Numbered from the stretch's first letter, positions 7,921 to 16,852 are shown. The stretch: 64,000 nucleotides of DNA from DAOUJW01 sp965218945 (GCA_965218945.1 OZ244718.1:2852001-2916000), one strand, 5' to 3'. Translations and numbers: made by a program. The notes: a model not told the origin generated them from the letters alone.

Positions 7921-8814
7921 TTGAGCGCACTTATAATCGACGGCAACAGGATTGCCAAGGACATACGCGGCGAAGTTGCGGAGGGCGTGAAGGAGTTCAA
8001 GGCCAGTCGCGGATACGCTCCGGGCCTGGCGGCGGTCCTGGTGGGCGACGATCCCGCCTCCGCGGTCTACGTCCGCAACAAGGAACGAGCCTGCTCCGAG
8101 GTCGGCATCTTCTCGGAGACATTCAATCTGCCCCAAGACAGCGCCCAGAGCCAGGTCATCGAGCAGGTGCAGAAGCTCAACAGGGACGACCGCTTCCACG
8201 GCATACTGGTCCAGCTGCCGCTGCCTCCCCATATGGACGAGCGCGCCGTGATAGCCTCCCTGGACCCTGACAAGGACGTGGACGGCCTGCATCCGGTGAA
8301 CATGGGCCGCCTGATGGAGGGACGGCCTGTGTTCGTGCCGGGCACTCCCGCAGGCGTCCAGCAGCTGCTGGTGCGCACAGGCAACAGCCCGGAGGGCAAG
8401 AGCGTTGTGGTGTGCGGCCGCAGCGACATCGTTGGGAAGCCGGTCGCCATGCTCCTGATGCAAAAGCAGGAGGGGGCCAACGCCACCGTGACCGTCTGCC
8501 ATACCGGGACCAGGGACCTGCCGCAGGTCACACGGTCGGCGGACATCCTGATTGCGGCTATGGGCCGCGCCAGGGCCATCACCGCGGACATGGTGAAGGA
8601 GGGAGCTGTGGTCATCGACGTGGGCATCAACCGCGTGGACGACTCCACCCGGCAGCGAGGCTACAGGCTGGAGGGGGACGTGGACTACGAGGAGGTATCG
8701 AAGAAGGCCGCGGCCATCACGCCTGTCCCAGGCGGCGTGGGGCCGATGACCGTGGCGATGCTGCTGAGCAACACCCTCAAGGCGGCGCAGCACAGGGCAG
8801 GCTCTCAGGCGTAG
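7921..8814 (+). CDS. folD: Bifunctional methylenetetrahydrofolate dehydrogenase / methenyltetrahydrofolate cyclohydrolase
   Basis: A 297-residue FolD that interconverts methylene-, methenyl- and 10-formyl-THF using NADP. Signatures: AVYVRNKERACSEVGI with the catalytic Lys, DVDGLHPVNMGRL, VVCGRSDIVGKPVAMLL at the Rossmann fold and PVPGGVGPMTVAMLLSN near the C-terminus. The start is a TTG placed 6 nt after a strong AGGAGG, and no in-frame ATG lies upstream close enough. It is divergent from metF, consistent with shared regulation of one-carbon metabolism. Confidence 0.96.
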   Translation: MSALIIDGNRIAKDIRGEVAEGVKEFKASRGYAPGLAAVLVGDDPASAVYVRNKERACSEVGIFSETFNLPQDSAQSQVIEQVQKLNRDDRFHGILVQLPLPPHMDERAVIASLDPDKDVDGLHPVNMGRLMEGRPVFVPGTPAGVQQLLVRTGNSPEGKSVVVCGRSDIVGKPVAMLLMQKQEGANATVTVCHTGTRDLPQVTRSADILIAAMGRARAITADMVKEGAVVIDVGINRVDDSTRQRGYRLEGDVDYEEVSKKAAAITPVPGGVGPMTVAMLLSNTLKAAQHRAGSQA

Positions 8815-8889
8815 CTTTCTCCTGTGCCCTGGTAACGGCAGTATCGATGCTGCCCAGGCTCAAGAGAGCGCCATCAGAATCCGTCCGGC

Positions 8890-9258
8890 CTAGCTCCCGG
8901 ATTTCAAGACCGCCGTGAAGACAAGCGCAAGGGCTGCCGGAACATAAAACATTCCAATAGAGGCAGCTGACAGTACGCAGAGGCCCGCAAGGCCCAGGGC
9001 GATTCCCCATAGAAGCGCGATGTTGGCGTTGCCCTTCCATACGGCCCGCAGTACGACGCCGGTAAGCAGTACCGGCACGAGAAGCACAAGAACGCCATAC
9101 AGGCCAGCCACCTGTATCAGAGTAGAGGTGTGTGACTCACCGTTAGATGACCCGCTGTAGACGGGCCCAAGAGCCAGGAATATCCCGGCGACCCACGCCA
9201 AGGCATGAGCCACCCACGCTGAGATAAGTACAGGTTTTACGGATCTGAATATCTGCAT
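8890..9258 (-). CDS. Small integral membrane protein, tandem paralogue 1
   Basis: A 122-residue protein with about four hydrophobic segments: PVLISAWVAHALAWVAGIFL near the N-terminus, a central VAGLYGVLVLLVPVLLTGVV, then IALLWGIALGLAGLCVLSAA and a C-terminal FYVPAALALVF. It opens MQIFRSVKPVLISAW, as does the gene at 9332, and the two share near-identical DNA across the start and about 40 bp upstream. No enzymatic motif or recognised family. It is convergent with folD. Probably a small inner-membrane protein of unknown function. Confidence 0.6.
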   Translation of the reverse strand: MQIFRSVKPVLISAWVAHALAWVAGIFLALGPVYSGSSNGESHTSTLIQVAGLYGVLVLLVPVLLTGVVLRAVWKGNANIALLWGIALGLAGLCVLSAASIGMFYVPAALALVFTAVLKSGS

Positions 9259-9331
9259 CAGGACGCTGCGGCACGGGGCCGACTCTCAGACATAAGCTTT
9301 CTTCCCGTCTTCTTCGCTCTAAAATTGCTCC

Positions 9332-9706
9332 CTACGCAACGGAACGACCTCTAGGATAGGTGAACGCCGTGAAGACCAGCGCAAGGGCCGCAGGCAGGTA
9401 GAACACTCCAATCGAGAGTATCGATAAAGCGCATAACACCAACAGCAACACTGCACTACCCCAGAGAAGCAAGAAGCGCCTCATCTGGCTGATGTCAGCA
9501 CGTCGGACTACCAACACCACAATGCCCGTCAGCAGTACCGGCACGAAAAGCAACCAAATCACGTACAGACCGTTCTTCTCAACCAGAGAACTTGATGACC
9601 CACTGTAGACTGGCCCAAAAGCCAGGAAGATGCCGGCTATCCACGCCAGGCCGTGGGCCGCCCACGCTGAGATAAGTACAGGTTTTACGGATCTGAATAT
9701 CTGCAT
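9332..9706 (-). CDS. Small integral membrane protein, tandem paralogue 2
   Basis: A 124-residue paralogue of the neighbouring gene, with the same start, the GPVYSGSSS loop and four predicted membrane segments; it lies immediately upstream in the same orientation. It differs mainly in the central loop and has a basic C-terminus, YPRGRSVA. The conserved 5' region of both genes lacks a strong Shine-Dalgarno, so the shared upstream sequence may hold the translation signal. Function unknown; the arrangement points to a tandem duplication. Confidence 0.6.
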   Translation of the reverse strand: MQIFRSVKPVLISAWAAHGLAWIAGIFLAFGPVYSGSSSSLVEKNGLYVIWLLFVPVLLTGIVVLVVRRADISQMRRFLLLWGSAVLLLVLCALSILSIGVFYLPAALALVFTAFTYPRGRSVA

Positions 9707-9916
9707 CAGGACGCTGCGGCACAGGGCCGAACCTTTCCAACGGTGTTACGAAGACTTCCGAACGCCAGGAACAATCATGTTGAATATTAGAGTCCATCGC
9801 CTATCTGGTCAACCACACTGAAACGCCGACAGAGGACCATCTAACGGTTCGCCATTTCCCCTCTGTGATAAAATGCGCCTGAAGTAGTCCCCAAATTCTG
9901 AAGTGAGGTGCAAGCT

Positions 9917-10933
9917 ATGGTCGAGGGAGTGAATCGTCAGGTTGTGCTGGCAGCCCGGCCCGTTGGCTATCCACAGGAAGAGGACTTCCAGGTCAGAGAC
10001 GCGCCCATGCCCACTCTGGGGGAGCGGCAGGTGCTTGTGCGCAACCTGTGGCTGTCCCTTGACCCGTACCAGCGCGGCCGCATGAGCGACGCCCCGTCCT
10101 ACACCGCCTCAACTGAGATCGGCGACGTGATGACAGGAGGCACAGTTGGCAGGATAGTCGCCAGCAACAGCGGTGACTTTGCGACGGGCGAGATTGTCCA
10201 GGGGCAGCTCGGCTGGCAGGACTACGCCGTCTCCAACGGGTCCAACCTCCGCAAGCTGGACCCAAGCCAGGCGTCGGTATCGACGGCCCTGGGCATTCTT
10301 GGAATGCCGGGACTCACCGCCTACTTCGGGCTGTTCGAGGTGTGCCGGCCCAAGCCGGGTGATACGGTGGTGGTGTCGGCGGCCTCCGGGGCCGTCGGCG
10401 CGGTGGTCGGTCAGCTTGCCAAAATGGCCGCCTGTCGAGTGGTGGGCACGGCGGGAACACAGCAGAAGATCGACTACATTACCGGGGAGCTTGGATTCGA
10501 TGCCGGCATCAACTACAAGACGGAGGACGTAGGAGCGCGGCTCGAAGAGGCCTGCCCGGACGGCGTGGACGTCTACTTCGACAACGTGGGCGGCTTTGTG
10601 ACCGACGCTGTGATGGAGGTTCTTGCTTACCGCGCCCGCATAGCCATCTGCGGCCAGATCTCCCAGTACAACCTTGAGACGCCGGACGACGGCCCCCGCA
10701 ACCTCAGGAACCTGCTGACACGCCAGGCGACTATGGAGGGGTTCATCGTCGGCAGATTCGCCGACCGCAACGAGGAGGCCCTGCGCCGCCTCACTCGCTG
10801 GGTGAGCGAGGGCAGGCTCAAGTACAAAGAGGACGTGGTTGAAGGGCTGCAAAATGCTCCACGCGCCTTTATGGGCCTGATGCGCGGAGAGAACTTCGGG
10901 AAGCAGTTAATCAGGGTCTCGGACGACTCCTGA
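9917..10933 (+). CDS. NADP-dependent medium-chain oxidoreductase (CurA / leukotriene B4 dehydrogenase-like)
   Basis: A 338-residue zinc-independent medium-chain reductase of the family reducing alpha,beta-unsaturated ketones or aldehydes. The N-terminal GroES-like part shows VLVRNLWLSLDPYQRGRMSD, with the conserved DPY-RGRM signature. The NADP-binding fold shows VVSAASGAVGAVVGQLAKMA, and DVYFDNVGG is also present; the C-terminus contains KYKEDVVEGLQNAPRAFMG. I chose ATG 9917, with GAGG eight bases upstream; a GTG at 9908 would add three residues. It stands alone. Substrate unknown. Confidence 0.9.
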   Translation: MVEGVNRQVVLAARPVGYPQEEDFQVRDAPMPTLGERQVLVRNLWLSLDPYQRGRMSDAPSYTASTEIGDVMTGGTVGRIVASNSGDFATGEIVQGQLGWQDYAVSNGSNLRKLDPSQASVSTALGILGMPGLTAYFGLFEVCRPKPGDTVVVSAASGAVGAVVGQLAKMAACRVVGTAGTQQKIDYITGELGFDAGINYKTEDVGARLEEACPDGVDVYFDNVGGFVTDAVMEVLAYRARIAICGQISQYNLETPDDGPRNLRNLLTRQATMEGFIVGRFADRNEEALRRLTRWVSEGRLKYKEDVVEGLQNAPRAFMGLMRGENFGKQLIRVSDDS

Positions 10934-11010
10934 CGGCGGGCGGCCCTGCTGCCAGTGGATGCCTGCTTTCGCAGGCATGGTTAGAATTACGCATAACGGA
11001 TAGAGGCGTC

Positions 11011-11038
11011 GTAAGGGCGCTTCGCGAAGCGCCCTTAC
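11011..11038. repeat. Perfect 28-bp palindrome centred on TTCGCGAA
   Basis: The sequence GTAAGGGCGC-TTCGCGAA-GCGCCCTTAC is fully self-complementary. It lies between the oxidoreductase and the GNAT gene. Related palindromes with the same TTCGCGAA core occur at 12740-12757 and 42741-42774, so it is one member of a dispersed family; it could also act as a transcript hairpin. No T-run follows. Confidence 0.8.
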
Positions 11039-11086
11039 ATTAGCGTTTTTCCGAAGGAGAGGTCCGTAGAATTCAAGGGGTGTTCC

Positions 11087-11611
11087 GTGGAAATCCGCGA
11101 GCTGACCCAGAATGACTCCTTCAAATACCGAGGACTTAGACTGAGGGCCCTCAAGGAGCATCCAACGGCATTCAGCTCCTCGTATGAGGAACAGAAAGAC
11201 TGGCCTCTGGAGGCTTTCGCTGAGCGGCTGCCCACGACTCCTGATTCAGCCGACTCCTTCATCCTTGGCTGTTTCGTCGAAGAGAACCTCATCGGTACAA
11301 TTGGATTTCATCGAGAGAAGGAGCTCAAGCGGATGCACGTGGGTGCGATCGTCGGCATGCACGTCGCCGCCGAGCAACAAGGTAGAGGTGTCGGGCGGGC
11401 GCTGCTGCGAGCAGCCCTGGGACGGGCGCGCCAAGAGCCGGGGCTTGCTCTTATCCAACTCTCGGTGGAGAGCACGAACGAGCCTGCAAAGTCACTGTAT
11501 GCGTCCTTTGGCTTTGAGACTTACGGCATCGAGAGGCAGGCCATATTCGTTGATGGCGAGTACTTCGACGAAGAACTGATGGCACTGAAGCTGGACTTGC
11601 CCACCGGGTGA
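11087..11611 (+). CDS. GNAT family N-acetyltransferase
   Basis: A 174-residue acyl-CoA N-acyltransferase fold. The acetyl-CoA binding motif is seen as GMHVAAEQQGRGVGRALLRA (Q/R-x-x-G-x-G/A), followed by LIQLSVESTNEPAKSLYASF, the standard beta5/alpha5 region before FGFETYG. Start GTG 11087 follows AAGGGG; an in-frame ATG is absent nearby. The acceptor substrate (amine, peptide or antibiotic) cannot be told from sequence. It is monocistronic and preceded by the perfect palindrome at 11011. Confidence 0.9.
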   Translation: MEIRELTQNDSFKYRGLRLRALKEHPTAFSSSYEEQKDWPLEAFAERLPTTPDSADSFILGCFVEENLIGTIGFHREKELKRMHVGAIVGMHVAAEQQGRGVGRALLRAALGRARQEPGLALIQLSVESTNEPAKSLYASFGFETYGIERQAIFVDGEYFDEELMALKLDLPTG

Positions 11612-11711
11612 GCGCTCACCCCTCCCGGACGCCCGTCCCTGCATCAAGTGCGGGGCAGGCTACACGGGCATGACAAACGGGAAGCATCTGCCCATTTCCA
11701 GGATCGGGGAT

Positions 11712-12584
11712 CTACGGCGCGAGGAACTCCGCCAGCGTCTCCGCCAGCTCGCGCGGCTGCTCGTATCCGATGTCGTGGCCGGAGTCCTGTATCCACACAG
11801 CCCTGCTGTTGGGCATGGCGGCCTGGGCAGCCTCCACGTTCTGCCTGCGACGCTGCAGATACTCCGGGTTGGCGCCCGTTCGGCCTGCGGCGGCCACCAT
11901 GAGGACGGGGCACTGCACCCTAGGCAGCATATTATGAGTGGAGTCCGAGAACATAGCCCATAACATCTGCTGCTGATTCTCAAGCTCCAGGCACTCGTGG
12001 ACGCTGCCGTCCGGGTCGATACGCACCATCGACATCACAATGTACTCAAGCTGCTCGCTCCAGCAGTGGTCGAACTGGCTCCGGAGCGCTCCCAGGTATC
12101 GCTCCCTGGGGCCGTAGATGTCCCTGGGACTGAGCCGCTCCTTGAACTCCTCCCACGTCACGTTGGGAGAGCGCGGGCCGGCGCCGAAACCGCCGTCGAT
12201 CATCACCAGAGAGGCAACGCGGTCCGGGTGCAGCGCAGCGACGCTCAGGGCGACGCTGGCTCCCCATGAGTGACCCATGACAGCAGCGCGGTCTATGCCC
12301 AGCGTGTCCAGCGTTCCCACCACGTCTCCGGCCAGGGTCGCCCAGTCGTAGCCTGTGGATGGCTGGTTCGTCTTCCCGTGGCCCCGCTGATCCGGGGCTA
12401 TGATGCGCACGCGGTCACGAAGGTGCGGAATGGTCAGGTCGTACCAGTGGGACGAGGACGCAGCCCCGTGCAGCGCCACGGCGGGCGCGCCGTCGCCTCC
12501 CCAGTCCATATAGTGGACATTCAGGTCGCCAACCTTGAGCCACTGGCCCGGCGGGTGTGTCTTTTCCATCTCGCTTTGGTTCAT
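11712..12584 (-). CDS. Alpha/beta hydrolase
   Basis: A 290-residue alpha/beta hydrolase. HGAASSSHWYDL provides the oxyanion-hole HG motif, DQRGHGKT follows, the nucleophile elbow is GHSWGASVAL, and the C-terminal catalytic His sits in QDSGHDIGYEQP. The acid is probably one of the Asp/Glu residues before that His. Members of this fold cleave esters, C-C bonds or haloalkanes; the exact substrate is not predictable. It lies convergent to the GNAT gene. Confidence 0.88.
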   Translation of the reverse strand: MNQSEMEKTHPPGQWLKVGDLNVHYMDWGGDGAPAVALHGAASSSHWYDLTIPHLRDRVRIIAPDQRGHGKTNQPSTGYDWATLAGDVVGTLDTLGIDRAAVMGHSWGASVALSVAALHPDRVASLVMIDGGFGAGPRSPNVTWEEFKERLSPRDIYGPRERYLGALRSQFDHCWSEQLEYIVMSMVRIDPDGSVHECLELENQQQMLWAMFSDSTHNMLPRVQCPVLMVAAAGRTGANPEYLQRRRQNVEAAQAAMPNSRAVWIQDSGHDIGYEQPRELAETLAEFLAP

Positions 12585-12655
12585 GTCGATCCTATAATAG
12601 CACGGCGGAGAGTCAGGCTAAAGGCCGCATATAGGGGGATGAGCAGACTCCCCGC

Positions 12656-13155
12656 CTGGATTCCCGATCGGAGTCGGGAATGACGGTTGGGATGGCGCGT
12701 TACTTGCATCGTCATTCGCGCGGAGGCAGGGATGGGAATGGCGGTTCGCGAACCGCCTCTACGCGGGTCATCGCCGTCTACGTTCAGGAATCCGGAGGCG
12801 GCGCGCCAATTGTCATTCTGAACGGAGCGAAGTGAAGAATCCAAAGCCTCTGCCCGCAAAGCAGCGATGTCTTCAATGAAACCCTTGGATTCTTCGCGTA
12901 GTTTATCCTGAGCGTAGCCGAAGGGCTCAGAATGACATTCAACGGAGCCGCCGCGCGGGTTATTCAAAGGTCTCCTGAAGGGAGAGAAGACCACGCCCAC
13001 GCCGAAATACTCCTTCCCTCGCCTGCGGGAGAAGGCTGGGAAGGAGATACCGGCCAGTTGCACATAGGTATCCCTCCGAGCCGGGCGTTCAGGGACGTCT
13101 TATCCGTGTCGAGATTCGCCCCGGATTCCCCTGGTCTCGCAGGAATGACGATATA
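12656..13155. repeat. Cluster of dispersed inverted-repeat elements in a 705-bp gene-free spacer
   Basis: No gene is supportable here. The spacer holds several palindromic repeat types: GATTCCCGA-TCGGAG-TCGGGAAT near 12660, the TTCGCGAA-centred palindrome at 12740-12757, and a pair of oppositely oriented GTCATTCTGA/GAAGAATCC elements at 12811-12842 and 12886-12937 able to form a long stem. A GGAATGACGA copy lies near 13141. The same motifs recur at 18424, 18767, 47341 and 58267, so these are multi-copy, MITE- or REP-like elements. Confidence 0.75.
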
Positions 13156-13289
13156 GGCGCGCTCAGGACATTTATGTTGAATCATGTGAGCAGGAACAAA
13201 CGATGCATTCGGCAAAGACAGCGGCGTACCCAGTGTGCTATCCTATCGGCAATTAGCTCCTTAAACTCTCTACGAACGGGAGGATTGCC

Positions 13290-15812
13290 ATGACAGAGCA
13301 CCTGGAAGCCCAACCCCTCTCCGACCTGCGCGTCGTCGACCTTACCCACGGCATAGCCGGCCCCTACTGCACCAAGCTCCTGGCCGACTTCGGCGCAGAC
13401 GTCATCAAGGTGGAGCGCCCCGGCTCCGGCGACTACGCCCGGGCCGAGGGGCCATTCCCTCAAGATGTACCTCACCCTGAGAAGAGCGGCCTCTTCCTGC
13501 ACCTGAACACCAACAAGCGGAGCGTCACCCTGGACCTGAAGTCGCAGCAGGCCGTGGAGGTGGTCAAGGAGCTTGTGAAGAGCGCCGACGTGCTGGTCGA
13601 GAACTTCCGACCCGGAGTTATGACCAACCTGGGTCTGGACTACGACACCCTTTCCAAGATCAACCCTGACCTGATTATGACCTCCATCTCCAACTTCGGG
13701 CAGACCGGCCCGTACCGGGACTACCTGGCCTCCGAGCTGACCCTCTTTGGAATGGGCGGCAGGATGCACGCCTCCGGCTTCCCGGAGCGCTACCCGCTCA
13801 TGCTGGGAGGCAAGCACGTCCAGTACCAGGCAGGGAACAACGCCGCCATGGCGACCATGTTCGCCTTGCACGGGCGCAACTACCAGGGCATGGGCGGACA
13901 GCTGGTGGACATCTCCATCTTCGAGACCCAGATGGCCTCCATCAACGGGCGGATGGTCGGCCTGCTCCAGTACCAGTACAACGGCGAGATAGGGCAGCGA
14001 CTTGGCGGCGTCCGCATAGGCTATCCGGCGGGCATCTACCCCTGCGCGGACGGCTACGTGAACATCACAGCGGGCGCCATGTTCTGGCCCCGCACCGTCG
14101 CCTTGCTGGGGATGCCCGAACTTGACGACTCCAAGTTCGCTCCCCCTATGGGGCAGCTGGACCTGGACGCCAAGCAGGAGTTCGAGGAGACCATCTGGCT
14201 GCCGTGGACGCTCTCGCGCACCAAGCTCGAGGTCGTGGCGGACTGCCAGAAGTTCGAGATACCGTCCGCGGGCATCAACAACATCGATGACGTCGTGGAC
14301 CACCTTCCGCAGCTCCAGGAGAGAGGGTACTTTGTGGAGATTGACCACCCTGAGGCCGGGAAGTTCCGCTACACGGGCAGGCCCATAGTCACGGACGGCC
14401 GCTGGTGGCAGATACGCAGGCCGGCGCCCCTGCTGGGCCAGCACAACGATGAGGTCGCGGCGGAGGTGGAGAAGAGTCGCGCATCGACGAGTCCCGCCCC
14501 GGCCGCAGCGCCATCGGAGAGGAAGGCGAAGCTCCCTCTGGAGGGCATCAGAATCGCTGACATGACCGTGGTCCTGGCTGGCCCCTACTCCACCATGTTC
14601 CTGGGGGACATGGGCGCAGAGGTGATACGGGTGGAGTCGGTCAACGTGAAGCCCATCGGCAGCCGCGGCCCGGCGCGCGCCACCAAGGAGGAGGAGGCCA
14701 AGCGAGCCATTTCGACGTACCCTGACCGCGACCCGGGCCCGCGTCCCTGGAACCGCTCCGCCAACTTCAACGCCCACAATCGCAGCAAATACTCCATGAC
14801 CGCTGACCTGCACACGCCGGAGGGCAAGGACATCATGCGCAGGCTGATTGAGATCAGCGACCTGTTCATGGAGAACAACGCCCTGGGATCCATGGAGCGC
14901 CTGGGCCTCACCTACGACGTGGTCAGCCAGTGGAACCCCCGCATCATCATGATCTCCACCACCGGCTTCGGGCACACCGGCCCCTGGTCCGGATACCGAG
15001 GCTTCGGGATGCAGTTCGAGGCCGCCTACGGCCACGCCTCCGTCATGGGGTACCCGGACATGGACGCAGAGGGCGTGCCCGCCGCCGTCCCGTCGGACGC
15101 CTCCACCGGCGTCACCATGGCCATCGCCGCCCTCATGGCTCTTCGCCACAGGGAGAAGACCGGCAGGGGCATGTACATCGACATCTCCCTGGGCGAAAAC
15201 TTCCTGCCCCATCTGGGCGAGCTGGTAATGGACTACACCATCAACGGCAGGGTCGCATCCACCCTGGGCAACCGGGACTACAAGCTGGTGCAGGGGGCGT
15301 ACCGCTGCGCCGGTAACGACGAGTGGATCGCCATCTCCATCGGGAAGATTGAGGAATGGCAGACCCTTTGCCGACTGATGGGCAGGAACGAGCTTATGGA
15401 GGACGATCGCTTCGTCGATATGGAGAAGCTACGCGCCAACCACAACGAGGTGGACAGGACAATCGGGGCGTGGACGGTCGATAAGGACCCCATCCAGCTG
15501 TTCCACCTCCTCCAGAAGGAGAGCATCACCGCCGGGCCAATCATGCACGAGATCCACGCCTTCGCCGATCCCCACGTGAAGGAGCGTGAGTTCTTCCAGG
15601 AAGTCACGGCCCCGGAGCTGGGCACTCACCTAAACCCCACCACGACCTTCAAGCTGTCCAAGGTTCCCTTCCCGAAGCTGAAGCCGCCGGTGCGCCTGGG
15701 CGAGGACAACGACTACGTGTACCGGGAAGTGCTGAAGATATCGGAGGAGGAGTACGACAAACTGAAGGCCCTGGGCCAGATAGGCATGGACTACGCGCCG
15801 CACGTGACGTAG
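13290..15812 (+). CDS. Tandem-domain family III (CaiB/BaiF) CoA transferase
   Basis: An 840-residue protein made of two full CaiB/BaiF domains. Domain 1 (about 9-400) begins LSDLRVVDLTHGIAGPYC and includes ADVLVENFRPGVM and GGQLVDISIFE. Domain 2 (about 412-835) begins LPLEGIRIADMTVVLAGPYS and includes GRGMYIDISLGENF. The Asp of VDIS/IDIS corresponds to the catalytic Asp that forms the acyl-anhydride in family III transferases. Canonical enzymes are about 400-residue monomers that interlock as dimers, so this fusion may form the interlocked pair within one chain. It sits upstream of acyl-CoA dehydrogenase and hydratase genes. Substrate unknown. Confidence 0.93.
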   Translation: MTEHLEAQPLSDLRVVDLTHGIAGPYCTKLLADFGADVIKVERPGSGDYARAEGPFPQDVPHPEKSGLFLHLNTNKRSVTLDLKSQQAVEVVKELVKSADVLVENFRPGVMTNLGLDYDTLSKINPDLIMTSISNFGQTGPYRDYLASELTLFGMGGRMHASGFPERYPLMLGGKHVQYQAGNNAAMATMFALHGRNYQGMGGQLVDISIFETQMASINGRMVGLLQYQYNGEIGQRLGGVRIGYPAGIYPCADGYVNITAGAMFWPRTVALLGMPELDDSKFAPPMGQLDLDAKQEFEETIWLPWTLSRTKLEVVADCQKFEIPSAGINNIDDVVDHLPQLQERGYFVEIDHPEAGKFRYTGRPIVTDGRWWQIRRPAPLLGQHNDEVAAEVEKSRASTSPAPAAAPSERKAKLPLEGIRIADMTVVLAGPYSTMFLGDMGAEVIRVESVNVKPIGSRGPARATKEEEAKRAISTYPDRDPGPRPWNRSANFNAHNRSKYSMTADLHTPEGKDIMRRLIEISDLFMENNALGSMERLGLTYDVVSQWNPRIIMISTTGFGHTGPWSGYRGFGMQFEAAYGHASVMGYPDMDAEGVPAAVPSDASTGVTMAIAALMALRHREKTGRGMYIDISLGENFLPHLGELVMDYTINGRVASTLGNRDYKLVQGAYRCAGNDEWIAISIGKIEEWQTLCRLMGRNELMEDDRFVDMEKLRANHNEVDRTIGAWTVDKDPIQLFHLLQKESITAGPIMHEIHAFADPHVKEREFFQEVTAPELGTHLNPTTTFKLSKVPFPKLKPPVRLGEDNDYVYREVLKISEEEYDKLKALGQIGMDYAPHVT

Positions 15813-15825
15813 ACAAGACGGCCGG

Positions 15826-16062
15826 ATGCCGACGATACTGAGAGAGGGGCCTTACAGGTTATACTTCGTGTCTGCCGATAGAGGTGAGCCGCCACACGTA
15901 CACGTTCGTCGTGATGACGGATTCGCCAAGTTCTGGCTCCAACCAATTGAACTTCAGAGTAGCGGGAACTTCGGCAGGACAGAAGTGCTCACCATTCAGG
16001 GCATCGTAGAGAGGAACCAAATGGCGTTTCTGGAGGCTTGGAATGACTATTTCAGTAGTTGA
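15826..16062 (+). CDS. DUF4160 domain protein
   Basis: A 78-residue protein with the DUF4160 pattern: MPTILREGPYRLYFVSADRG, EPPHVHVRRDDGFAKFWL and the ending FLEAWNDYF. DUF4160 genes commonly sit next to DUF2442 genes and are treated as toxin-antitoxin-like pairs without proven function. Here the pair is retained: the stop lies 20 nt inside the next gene. It starts 13 nt after the CoA-transferase stop, so it may be co-transcribed. Confidence 0.85.
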   Translation: MPTILREGPYRLYFVSADRGEPPHVHVRRDDGFAKFWLQPIELQSSGNFGRTEVLTIQGIVERNQMAFLEAWNDYFSS

Positions 16063-16822
16063 AATAGAAGTGCCTGGGGCCTTAAATGTTACAGCTACCG
16101 AGGACACGCTGACCGTAGACCTTGCCGATGGGCGGACGATCTCTACGCCATTGGTCTGGTATCCCCGGTTGGTTCACGCCACGCCACAGGAACGCGGCAG
16201 CTGGGAGCTGCACGCCGCAGGCCAACACATTCACTGGCCTGACCTGGATGAGGACCTCAGCGTTGAGGGCTTGCTTGCGGGCAGGAAGTCCGGCGAGGGT
16301 AGGAAGTCACTTGAGCGGTGGCTTGAGGCAAGGAAGGAAGGCCGTAGCGTGGCAATTCACGACATCGCAACTCAGGACTTCACAAGGTCAAATGAATTAA
16401 ACCCAAACGCTGCACAATCTTATATCATGCGGGCAGTAGCCTTCCAACTGCAGGGCGATTACAACAGTGCCCTTCAGGACTACACCAGGGCAATAGAGTT
16501 GGAGCCAAGCTCTGCCAGTGCCTACCACAGTCGAGGCACGACATACTGGTATCAAGGCAACTACGACCGCGCTACTCAGGACTTCAAAAAGGCGCTAGAG
16601 TTGGACCCCAGCATGTCCATTGCTTACCTCAGTCGTGGTTTGAGTTATCTAGTTGCGAAAGATTTATTTAATGCCATGTTGGATCTAAATGTTGCGCAGA
16701 ATAGTGGATTCGACGTAGCTTCTGAATTCTGCCAAAACTTCGGGAGCGTTGAGGAATTTGAGCAGAAGTACAGTGTTCGACTGCCTGAAAACATTAAGGA
16801 GATGCTCACGCCTAAGCAGTGA
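16043..16822 (+). CDS. DUF2442 domain fused to TPR repeats
   Basis: A 259-residue protein. Residues 1-85 match DUF2442: MTISVVEIEVPGALNV, LADGRTISTPLVWYPRL and HWPDLDEDLSVEGLLAG. Stand-alone DUF2442 proteins are about 80-100 residues. Residues about 110-220 add tetratricopeptide repeats, with SALQDYTRAIELEP, SSASAYHSRG, YDRATQDFKKALELDPS and AYLSRGLSYL. The ATG overlaps the DUF4160 gene by 20 nt with GGAGG upstream. The TPR extension suggests a protein-interaction role added to the pair. Base composition becomes more AT-rich toward the 3' end. Confidence 0.82.
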   Translation: MTISVVEIEVPGALNVTATEDTLTVDLADGRTISTPLVWYPRLVHATPQERGSWELHAAGQHIHWPDLDEDLSVEGLLAGRKSGEGRKSLERWLEARKEGRSVAIHDIATQDFTRSNELNPNAAQSYIMRAVAFQLQGDYNSALQDYTRAIELEPSSASAYHSRGTTYWYQGNYDRATQDFKKALELDPSMSIAYLSRGLSYLVAKDLFNAMLDLNVAQNSGFDVASEFCQNFGSVEEFEQKYSVRLPENIKEMLTPKQ

Positions 16823-16852
16823 ATGCTAGTGAAACGGTGAAAGAGAACCATC

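Noticed and set aside
7840..8793. A 317-codon minus-strand frame over folD
   Set aside because: Antisense to FolD; composition typical of a shadow frame.
10960..10980. TGCCTGCTTTCGCAGGCA hairpin as a terminator
   Set aside because: Good stem but no following T-run; recorded only as a possible hairpin.
13182..15212. A 676-codon open frame on the minus strand
   Set aside because: It is antisense to the well-supported CoA-transferase fusion; its product is low-complexity and rich in Val, Gly, His and Leu, as expected from the complement of a GC-rich gene.
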